Assembly (NCBI GenBank): GCA_036338025.1
Contig: JAYZDB010000122.1
Coordinates: forward strand, 1 to 5,236
Direction of reading: 5' to 3'
DNA from: JAYZDB01 sp036338025
GTDB taxonomy: Bacteria; Planctomycetota; UBA1135; UBA2386
DNA: 5,236 nucleotides
The position numbers and the translations under genes were made by a program. The stretch's first letter is position 1, and every line of letters starts with the position of its first letter. This document shows, piece after piece, positions 1 through 5,236 of this stretch. Below the pieces are notes generated by a model. The model searched no databases and was not told the DNA's origin. It saw only the letters and a list, made by a program, of their open reading frames with translations.

Positions 1-537
1 CGGCATGCCAAGATGCGGCCCACGGCCCATGTAGTCTCTGGCATTGGCGGGAGGCGGCGCATCAGCCTTGGGAAAATCGCGGTCGGTGACGCCAAGGATG
101 GACTGCCAATCCGCGTACAGTCTCTCAAGACGATCTGCATACATGTGCAGTCGCAGCCACCTACTGAGAACGCGGGGCTTCGACTTGACTCCTGGTAGCT
201 TCTTCGCGAGAAGCTTGATCTCCGCCAAGAGACGCCTCCGGGCCACCGAGGACTTGGGCATCTTGAGCGCACCAAGCGATGAGCCGATTCGAAAGTGTGC
301 CGTTTCGAGCCAGAGGATCTTCGCCTCCGGCATCATGTCATGGATCTTGCGGGAGTCGTGATCGTCACCCCAGGGAATCGGCCCGAATGAGGCGTATCCG
401 AGTTTGCGCATGACAGCCGGATCCCCCTTGGTGTAGGGATCCTTCTTCCAGGCTTCGGCCTTCTTCTGGCCCAGACCCGCCCCGGCCAGCGCGACCACCA
501 TCGCGCCGAGAAGGCTCACGGGGGCAGGGATTCTCAT
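1..537 (-). CDS. Predicted exported protein of unknown function, 3' end cut by the window edge
   Basis: The frame is open from an ATG at 537 to the left edge, giving 179 codons with no stop, so the C-terminus is missing. The protein begins MRIPAPVSLLGAMVVALAG and continues AGLGQ: a short charged n-region, a hydrophobic core of about 15 residues and small residues before a likely signal-peptidase cut near residue 22. Export from the cytoplasm is therefore predicted. The visible mature part is rich in Lys and Arg. It contains the segment ILWLETAHFRIGSS (about residues 74-87), then a basic, probably helical stretch (about 95-150) with KLLAKKLPGVKSKP and RLERLYADWQSILGV. The 'ETxHFxI' segment followed by helices recalls the lead-in of some putative secreted metallopeptidases of planctomycetes. 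That is only a resemblance, and no HExxH motif is in the visible part. The gene starts 16 bases after the stop of the upstream thioredoxin-like gene, suggesting one operon. No good Shine-Dalgarno precedes the ATG. The function is unknown. I am confident it is a gene because of the signal peptide and the uninterrupted frame. Confidence 0.8.
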   Translation of the reverse strand, partial: MRIPAPVSLLGAMVVALAGAGLGQKKAEAWKKDPYTKGDPAVMRKLGYASFGPIPWGDDHDSRKIHDMMPEAKILWLETAHFRIGSSLGALKMPKSSVARRRLLAEIKLLAKKLPGVKSKPRVLSRWLRLHMYADRLERLYADWQSILGVTDRDFPKADAPPPANARDYMGRGPHLGMP

Positions 538-553
538 CGAACGCGACGGTCGA

Positions 554-1297
554 TCAGCCGCCTGCTTTGGCGGCTTTCGATGTGCCTGAGGTTACTTTCA
601 GCTTGAGATCGCAGACTGCCTTGGCGCGCTTCATGGCCAGCGACCGGCGCTTCTTGGTCTTGTCGATCCGGGCATTCAGCTTGGCGAGACTCTCGCTTCT
701 TGGCTTGGGCCGCAGCATCTCTTTCTGCTGCTGGTCCTCATACTGCTGGAGCAATCCATCGTACTTGTCGAACTCAGAGAGGAAGCGCAACATCGCTTTG
801 ACTGCCGGTACAGGCTTCTTTTCGTACGCCTTGCCGATCAGTTTGATCATTTGTTGCTGTAGCTGGCTCTGGGTCTGCTGGCCCGAAAACTCAACGATGC
901 CCTTGCCATCCCAGGTGCTAACGAACAGGTGTGGTGGGTGCTTTTGTTTGAACAGCTTGCGGAACGGGTGCTTCTGGTCGAGCACCTTGGGCGGCAACTT
1001 GACACAGTAAAACCACTGGCAAAGCAACTTGGTCTTCTCATTGTTCAACCGACGATCGAACAAGGCGTGGTCGCTGCCTTTGCAGAGCACGCATTCACGA
1101 AGAACCAGCAGTGGTCGGCGGTTGCCGTCACCGTTGATCTTGAAGAAGGCCTTGGTCTTGGGCAGTGCCTGTTCGACAAATACCGCGGAAGTTCCACCCT
1201 TCTTGTCACCCGCGGTCTCCTTGAAGGTATGCGCGACAGGGTAGTGCCAGTCGAGATCCAGGACTTCTTTGCTGGTGGCCAGCCGGGTGAAGCTCAT
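554..1297 (-). CDS. Thioredoxin-like domain protein with CxxC and basic Gln-rich C-terminal tail
   Basis: The 247-residue frame runs from an ATG at 1297 to a TGA stop. Residues about 50-160 look like a thioredoxin fold. A beta strand, RRPLLVLRECVLC, carries a C69-V-L-C72 pair followed by a helix. A later PPHLFVSTWDGKGIVEFSG segment (121-139) matches the usual cis-Pro loop and last two strands. Two more cysteines, C93 and C98, sit in LLCQWFYCVKLP. The tail (about 180-230) is charged, with QQYEDQQQKEM and KTKKRRSLAMKRAK, and is probably helical or coiled coil. A role in thiol redox chemistry is inferred from the fold and CxxC only; the pair is not the classic WCGPC. An AGGCGG stretch stands about 8 bases before the ATG, so initiation there is possible. 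However, the same frame extends upstream through a low-complexity linker and two TGA codons to a signal peptide at 1501, so this start may belong to a decayed or mis-sequenced gene. It lies 16 bases upstream of the exported-protein gene and may be co-transcribed with it. The family is not recognised by name. Confidence 0.7.
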   Translation of the reverse strand: MSFTRLATSKEVLDLDWHYPVAHTFKETAGDKKGGTSAVFVEQALPKTKAFFKINGDGNRRPLLVLRECVLCKGSDHALFDRRLNNEKTKLLCQWFYCVKLPPKVLDQKHPFRKLFKQKHPPHLFVSTWDGKGIVEFSGQQTQSQLQQQMIKLIGKAYEKKPVPAVKAMLRFLSEFDKYDGLLQQYEDQQQKEMLRPKPRSESLAKLNARIDKTKKRRSLAMKRAKAVCDLKLKVTSGTSKAAKAGG

Positions 1298-1501
1298 CGG
1301 TATCCCGCCTGGGCCCCGACGGGCGCCAGGAGCACGAGGTGCAGCCGTGCTACCAGGGGTGGGGGCAGTGCCCAGGGTACCAGAACCAGCAGTCGAGGGG
1401 GCTCCAACTGAGCCCGCGCTACTACCACCTCATCATTGGGGCGCGGCGCCGAGCGGGGCAACGATCGCACACGCAGTGGCTGTCAGGATAAGTCTCTTCA
1501 T
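1298..1501 (-). pseudogene. Signal-peptide start and linker of the thioredoxin-like gene, interrupted by tandem TGA
   Basis: An ATG at 1501 opens a 22-codon frame, MKRLILTATACAIVAPLG followed by AAPQ. This is a textbook signal peptide, with two basic residues, a hydrophobic core and a small-residue cut site. It stops at two adjacent TGA codons (1435-1433 and 1432-1430). Beyond them the same frame is open for 44 codons and reads as a linker of Gly, Ser, Ala, Thr and Pro (GGSSAGSVGAPSTAGSG at its start, GARRGPGGIP at its end). It then joins the thioredoxin-like domain at the ATG at 1297. Signal peptide, flexible linker and domain in one frame is the normal order of an exported protein, so I read the whole of 554-1501 as one ancestral gene. 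The TGA pair could be real mutations or a sequence error. The 22-codon piece could alternatively be a chance frame or a short leader peptide. No clear Shine-Dalgarno precedes the ATG at 1501. Confidence 0.5.
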
Positions 1502-1687
1502 GAGTCTAGCTGGGTGTATGGAACAGCAGAGTCCTGCGGGTATTGGATCATAAGTTCTGGTTTCTGGCCACCATGGAATGCGAGGGCGAGATTTTGCGAT
1601 CCACCGTCTACGTTCGCCCGGTAGTCCTAAGCCTTGCCGAAGCCGGTCGCGTATCGGTTCTTACCACTGAGGATGCCACTCGACGAC
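1502..1687. other. Intergenic spacer between permease and thioredoxin-like gene
   Basis: This 186-base stretch has no supportable gene on either strand. It would hold the 3' end signal of the exporter operon and the promoter of the left-hand genes, but I find neither clearly. There is no hairpin followed by a T-run. The only promoter-like element is a lone TATGAT on the minus strand (1552-1547), with no convincing -35 partner. Confidence 0.5.
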
Positions 1688-3274
1688 CTAGCGCGTCGGA
1701 GTCCGCATCCACTTGAGAATCTCGCGGATCTTCGGCGGCTTACCGGTCATCAGTACTCCGACCCGGAACACCTTGGCGGCACCACGGAACGCCAGCCAGA
1801 TCGATACGACGATCAATGCAGTGCTAGCCACATATTCCCAAGCAGGTGGTGGACCGCCCGCACGGTTCATCATCGCGAAGGGTGTGTAGAGCGGGATGTA
1901 TGTAATCACCTTGGCGAGCGTCCCGTTCGGATCCTGCATGATCGGGAACATCGTCACAAAGGGTACGAACAGCGCGAACATCACCGGTTGCTGCAAGTTC
2001 TGCGATTCCTTCAGGCTGCTGCACACTGAACCGATCGCCACCAGAACGGCGGCGTAGAACAGATATCCGGCGATGAAGTAGCCCAGGAAGGAGGCCAGGT
2101 AGAGTGGATCCTGAACGATCTGATCGAGGCCAAGTGCGCCGAACTGCGACGCTGCCTGGCCAGGCAGTAGTTTGGGCGCCAACTTGATCCCAGCGATCAG
2201 GAAGAGCGACCACGAGCCCAGGATCGTGAAGCCGGTAAACGCGATACCGAAGATCTTCCCGTTCATGAGCTCCGATGGCGATACCGAGGACAGCAGCACC
2301 TCGATGATGCGGTTGGACTTCTCCTCCACCGTGTTGGTCAAGAGCATCTGCGTCATCATCACGACGGCAATCCACAGCGCGTACACAAACACCAGTGGGG
2401 CGAAGCTCCGACTGGCGTCCTTGATTTCGACCTCCTTCTCCTCACCGGACGCAGAGATCTGTTTCTTGTCGATCCGGAAACCGGCGTTGATGTCTGCGAT
2501 GTCCTGCCTGGAGAGGTCCTTTTCCTGACGCAAGCGCTCGACATGCCGGCTACGAATGACCGCGGTGGCGTGTTTAGAGTAGTGATTACGCAGCTTGCTG
2601 TCGGTGAAGTTGTTCGATACGTACTTGCTCTTCTTGTCGCCGAACGGGTCCTCAACCACGAAGTACGCGAAGATCTTGTCGTCGCGCAGCATCTTGTTGA
2701 GCTCCTGTTCCGGGTCTTCGCCGACGGCTTCGAACTGGATGTCGATGTAGTCCTTCACCGACAACCCGCCAGCAAACTGCAGGGCCAGGTTCCGGTCCTT
2801 TTCGTCCATCATCAACTTGAGACCCCACGCGGTGGTGATCTTCAGCAGTTTGGCTCGAACCGCTGCCGGCAACTTGCTGCGGTCACCATCGACCTTGGCG
2901 AGATCCTCCAGGAGTCCCTGGTTCTCGAAGTCCCTGATCAACCTTCGAATCGGATGGTCCTCCGCCAGCTTTTCGATGGACGCCTGAAGCCGCTCTGCAA
3001 ACGCCTTCTGGTCCGCCTCCGAAGCGTTTACCAGGCCCAGGATCTCACCAAATTCGTTCTCGCTGCGTTCTTCGTGAACGGCGCTCGAAAACCACTGGTT
3101 CTCGGTCTTGTCGAGAATCGCATAGCGCCGCAGGTCGGTCTTGCCGGCCAGCAAGAACATCAGGCCATAGACCAGGATGATGCCGACCGGAGCCGCTAGA
3201 ACTCCGATCCAGAAGGTCTTGGTGCGCATGTTCTCGACGAACTCGCGCTGGGCCACCATGTAGGTCTTACTCAT
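1688..3274 (-). CDS. ABC-2 family transporter permease (NatB/YhaP type)
   Basis: This is the membrane half of an ABC exporter, 528 residues from the chosen ATG, acting in the inner membrane with the ATPase encoded just upstream. One membrane helix lies at about 22-43. A large hydrophilic, probably extracytoplasmic domain follows (about 44-290). Five more helices lie at about 291-313, 343-367, 391-418, 430-446 and 481-499. After the second helix comes VEEKSNRIIEVLLSSVSP (316-333), the hallmark EEK-NR-EVLLSS motif of this permease family. The C-terminal FRVGVLMTGKPPKIREILKW is also typical. I chose the ATG at 3274 over a GTG at 3283. GGTGA (3284-3280) sits five bases before the ATG, and the ATG overlaps the ATPase stop in ATGAGTAA, an 8-base overlap expected for translational coupling. 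The stop is TAG. The substrate is unknown: Na+ export is known for Bacillus NatAB, but relatives differ and nothing here fixes the cargo. The extracytoplasmic domain seems large compared with NatB proteins of about 390-410 residues. Confidence 0.93.
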   Translation of the reverse strand: MSKTYMVAQREFVENMRTKTFWIGVLAAPVGIILVYGLMFLLAGKTDLRRYAILDKTENQWFSSAVHEERSENEFGEILGLVNASEADQKAFAERLQASIEKLAEDHPIRRLIRDFENQGLLEDLAKVDGDRSKLPAAVRAKLLKITTAWGLKLMMDEKDRNLALQFAGGLSVKDYIDIQFEAVGEDPEQELNKMLRDDKIFAYFVVEDPFGDKKSKYVSNNFTDSKLRNHYSKHATAVIRSRHVERLRQEKDLSRQDIADINAGFRIDKKQISASGEEKEVEIKDASRSFAPLVFVYALWIAVVMMTQMLLTNTVEEKSNRIIEVLLSSVSPSELMNGKIFGIAFTGFTILGSWSLFLIAGIKLAPKLLPGQAASQFGALGLDQIVQDPLYLASFLGYFIAGYLFYAAVLVAIGSVCSSLKESQNLQQPVMFALFVPFVTMFPIMQDPNGTLAKVITYIPLYTPFAMMNRAGGPPPAWEYVASTALIVVSIWLAFRGAAKVFRVGVLMTGKPPKIREILKWMRTPTR

Positions 3275-4205
3275 CGGAGTCACCGCCTACAGCCCGTAAG
3301 AACACCTCGTGCAAGGATGGCTCGCTCAGGTCGAACTTCCGGATGGTGATCTTGCCGACCAGCTCAGCGAGAACGTCCTGAGGGTCGCGAGTGCTGTCGA
3401 GGAAAACCTCAGCGCTCTTGCCTGCGTCGTTGACCCGGGTCACACCCGACAACTGGTGCAAGACGCTGTCGTCCCCGTCGTAATCGATCTTGACGCTATG
3501 GTCACCGGTTGTCTTGATCTCGCGCAATGGCCCGTCGAGGACCTTCTTGCCCTTGTTGATCAAGAAGATGTAGTCACACAACTCTTCTGCCTGCGCCATC
3601 ACGTGGGTAGAGAAGATCACCGTGCGGTTGTCCTGCTTGAAACTCCGAATCGTGTCCCGCATGACCTCCATGTTGACCGGATCCAGGCCCGAAAACGGTT
3701 CGTCCAGGATGACCAGTTCCGGTTCGTGGATCATGGTGCCGAGAAGCTGGACCTTCTGGCCCATGCCCTTGGACATGGTCTCGCACTTCTTGTCCAGCCA
3801 GTCACCCAGCCCGTACTGGGTCAGCATCTCGCGTGCCTTGAGATTGGCGGTCGAGCGATCCATGCCCTTGAGCTTGCCGAAGTAGGCGACGATCTCCGCC
3901 GTCTTCATCTTCTTGTAGAGCCCCTTCTCCTCGGGGAGATAGCCCAGACGATCCTTGACGGACTCGGCGTTGGGGTGTCCAAGCACTGAGATCTCACCCT
4001 CATCCGGATAGAAGATGCTCATCACCATGCGGATCGTCGTGGTCTTGCCGGCGCCATTCGGGCCCAGAAAACCGTAGATCGAACCCTTGGGAATGTTCAG
4101 AGAGAGATTGTCGACTGCGACGAAATCTCCGAATCGCTTGGTCACGTCCTTCAGGACCAGAGCGTCGGTGTAGCTGGAAGTCGCGGGAGAAGTTTGGAGT
4201 GCCAT
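3267..4205 (-). CDS. ABC transporter ATP-binding protein (NatA/YhaQ type)
   Basis: This cytoplasmic ATPase subunit of 312 residues powers export through the ABC-2 permease encoded next. Motifs appear in canonical order: Walker A GPNGAGKTT (48-56), Q-loop region GYLPEEKGLY (88-97), signature MSKGMGQKVQL (144-154), Walker B LVILDEP (164-170), D-loop SGLDP (172-176) and switch histidine H201 in FSTH. The Q-loop has Glu where many ABC proteins have Gln, and the signature is SKGMGQ rather than SGGQ. Both are usual in the NatA/YhaQ subgroup and do not suggest loss of activity. Residues about 225-312 form the extra C-terminal domain of this subgroup (DUF4162-like), ending in the characteristic PSLHEVFLRAVGG. 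The ATG at 4205 leaves a 13-residue Ser/Thr-rich lead before the first strand. No Shine-Dalgarno is evident. The stop TAA overlaps the permease start. The gene follows the methyltransferase gene by 79 bases, so it may have its own promoter. The transported substrate is not indicated. Confidence 0.96.
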   Translation of the reverse strand: MALQTSPATSSYTDALVLKDVTKRFGDFVAVDNLSLNIPKGSIYGFLGPNGAGKTTTIRMVMSIFYPDEGEISVLGHPNAESVKDRLGYLPEEKGLYKKMKTAEIVAYFGKLKGMDRSTANLKAREMLTQYGLGDWLDKKCETMSKGMGQKVQLLGTMIHEPELVILDEPFSGLDPVNMEVMRDTIRSFKQDNRTVIFSTHVMAQAEELCDYIFLINKGKKVLDGPLREIKTTGDHSVKIDYDGDDSVLHQLSGVTRVNDAGKSAEVFLDSTRDPQDVLAELVGKITIRKFDLSEPSLHEVFLRAVGGDSDE

Positions 4206-4235
4206 GCCGGGTTGGAGACGGTGCTGGTGGGCGGG

Positions 4236-4265
4236 ACTCTAGCCGTCCTGCCGGAATTCTCCCAA
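4236..4265 (-). promoter_or_regulatory. Weak candidate sigma70-like promoter for the ABC exporter operon
   Basis: On the minus strand TTGGGA (4265-4260) and TAGAGT (4241-4236) are separated by 18 bases. Each matches the consensus hexamer at four of six positions. The implied transcript would start about 25 bases before the ATPase ATG, in the 79-base gap after the methyltransferase stop. Position and spacing are plausible, but matches of this quality arise often by chance. Confidence 0.2.
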
Positions 4266-4284
4266 GGGAATGGGACCGGGATCT

Positions 4285-5236
4285 CTAGAGCACTTCCAGT
4301 ACCAGGCTCTTGAGGTAGCCGGTTTCAGGACACTCGAGCGCGACCGGGTGATCGGGACCAGCGCCACCCGCGAACAGGATCCGCGCGTCACGATGAGCCC
4401 TGGCAGCGGCCTCCGCAACCGTGGCATGGAAACGCGACGGGCTGACGGCGCCACTGCAGGAACAGGTCACCAGCAGGCCGCCGACCGGGAGCTTCTGCAA
4501 GGCCAGTTGGTTCAGGTCACGGTATTTCTCCAAGGCTGCCTCGACCTCCGACTTGCCGCGTGCCCATTTTGGCGGGTCCAGGACGATCAAGTCGTGCTCG
4601 CCGCCCTGCAAGTCCTTGAGGACTGCAAAGGCATCGCCATGCTCGATACCGATCTGCATCTCATTGGCCTTGGCATTGGCGCGGGCCTGTCCGACCACCA
4701 CTTCGTCAAGGTCGAAGGCTCGCACCGACGACGCGCCGCCCCGGACTGCGTTCATCGCGAACCCACCGCTGTTGCAGCACAGGTCCAGTACCCGTCGTCC
4801 TTTGGCGAGCTGCCGGACCAATTGACGGGTATCCCGTTGGTCGGCAAAAAAACCAGTCTTGTGGCCGGTAGCGGGCGACACGAGATAGCGGATTTCATGT
4901 TCCGTCACGGTGCACGGCGCCGCCGCTGGTGTGTGCTGGCGTGGGATCCCTTCGCGCTTGCCAGCTTCCGGGTCCACGATCAGGCTGAGGCGGCTGCCCG
5001 GATAGCGCTGTAGGAGAGACTCACCGATGGCTTCGGTGTAATTCATCGCGCACAGGGCGAACACCTGCGCGACGATGGACTGTCCGAGACGATCGAGGAT
5101 CAGGCCCGGCATCTGGTCGCCCTCGGCATGCACCAATCGATACCCGTCGGTGACCTGCGGCAAGCCGAGTCGCTGATCGCGGAGCTCGCAGGCGTCGTCA
5201 AGGCGTTCGAGCAGGAATGCGGTCGGATCCTCGACC
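4285..5236 (-). CDS. rlmI: Class I SAM-dependent rRNA methyltransferase, RlmI family, 5' end cut by the window edge
   Basis: The visible 316 residues match the RlmI family, whose E. coli member makes 5-methylcytosine at position 1962 of 23S rRNA using S-adenosylmethionine in the cytoplasm. In visible numbering from the right edge, YRLVHAEGDQMPGLILDR (32-49) is the family's central domain. KTGFFADQR (126-134) is a strong family signature. VLDLCCNSGGF (149-159) is the SAM-binding motif I loop, with CCNSGG in place of the common FSYTGG. VLDPPKWA (218-225) is motif IV, and LVTCSCSG (255-262) holds cysteines that are candidates for catalysis. GPDHPV (293-298) and the end LKSLVLEVL are also typical. 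The frame is open to the window edge. The residues before the TTG at 5163 (DPTAFLLERLDDACELRDQ) also fit the family, so that codon is an internal Leu. E. coli RlmI has 396 residues, so roughly 80 residues, mainly the N-terminal PUA domain, lie outside. The stop is TAG. The exact modified base in this organism is not proven. Confidence 0.9.
   Translation of the reverse strand, partial: VEDPTAFLLERLDDACELRDQRLGLPQVTDGYRLVHAEGDQMPGLILDRLGQSIVAQVFALCAMNYTEAIGESLLQRYPGSRLSLIVDPEAGKREGIPRQHTPAAAPCTVTEHEIRYLVSPATGHKTGFFADQRDTRQLVRQLAKGRRVLDLCCNSGGFAMNAVRGGASSVRAFDLDEVVVGQARANAKANEMQIGIEHGDAFAVLKDLQGGEHDLIVLDPPKWARGKSEVEAALEKYRDLNQLALQKLPVGGLLVTCSCSGAVSPSRFHATVAEAAARAHRDARILFAGGAGPDHPVALECPETGYLKSLVLEVL

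Noticed and set aside
44..361. Plus-strand open frame at the left end
   Set aside because: The minus-strand frame here is open for 179 codons, starts with a signal peptide and is close to the upstream gene, so it is far better supported.
929..1411. Plus-strand open frame of 160 residues spanning the thioredoxin-like gene and its linker
   Set aside because: It has no recognisable domain, and its tail is the complement of low-complexity linker sequence.
1430..1435. TGA read as a sense codon (Trp, Gly or selenocysteine) in this organism
   Set aside because: About 1,580 codons in the five reading frames contain no internal TGA and Trp is encoded by TGG. The TGA at 556-554 must act as a stop, since readthrough would run out of frame far into the next gene. 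Two adjacent selenocysteines next to a signal cleavage site, away from the CxxC pair, would be implausible.
1547..1552. TATGAT -10-like element on the minus strand, 46 bases before the ATG at 1501
   Set aside because: No hexamer resembling TTGACA lies 16-18 bases upstream, and a lone -10 match is too weak to call.
2543..3199. Long plus-strand open frame of 218 residues antisense to the permease
   Set aside because: It lies wholly inside a strongly supported permease gene and has no recognisable motif. Open antisense frames are common in GC-rich genes.
3309..3989. Plus-strand open frame of 226 residues antisense to the ATPase
   Set aside because: The opposite strand carries every ABC ATPase motif in order, and the antisense product shows no domain.
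4251..4279. Possible hairpin between the methyltransferase and ATPase genes (CCGG arms around TCCCA/TGGGA)
   Set aside because: The stem is short and interrupted by a five-base bulge, and no T-run follows on the minus strand, so it is not a convincing terminator.
4270..5013. Plus-strand open frame of 247 residues antisense to the methyltransferase
   Set aside because: It is a shadow of the RlmI-family gene and its product shows no family motif.

Overview
The window is moderately GC-rich bacterial DNA. All five genes I can support lie on the minus strand, so transcription runs from right to left. The organism cannot be named from this sequence. Two small predicted exported proteins at the left have a style I associate with Planctomycetota: an N-terminal signal peptide, no textbook domain and Lys/Arg-rich regions. 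Clear Shine-Dalgarno sequences are missing before most starts, which would also fit. This placement is an inference, not a demonstration.

Right edge (4285-5236): the C-terminal four fifths or so of an RlmI-family class I SAM-dependent 23S rRNA methyltransferase. Its frame is open through the window edge, so the true start lies outside. After a 79-base gap comes a two-gene ABC exporter operon. The ATPase (3267-4205) is of the NatA/YhaQ type. It overlaps by 8 bases its ABC-2 permease (1688-3274) of the NatB/YhaP type. Together they would form one inner-membrane export complex of unknown substrate.

Left part (1-1501): a 186-base gene-free spacer follows the permease. Next is a gene for a thioredoxin-like protein with a CxxC motif and a basic, Gln-rich, probably coiled-coil tail (554-1297). 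Sixteen bases later a second gene begins, encoding a predicted exported protein that runs off the left edge (1-537). The thioredoxin-like gene has an odd 5' end. A good signal peptide starting at 1501 is in the same frame as the domain, but two adjacent TGA codons (1430-1435) separate it from a Gly/Ser/Ala/Pro-rich linker that leads into the domain. The gene is therefore a recent pseudogene, a product of sequence error, or one that now starts internally. TGA recoding is unlikely, because about 1,580 codons of the other reading frames contain no internal TGA.

Overall, the right-hand 3.5 kb is ordinary housekeeping and transport. The left 1.5 kb carries the lineage-specific and unexplained material. 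I see no CRISPR array, tRNA, rRNA, insertion sequence or clear new defence or mobile system.
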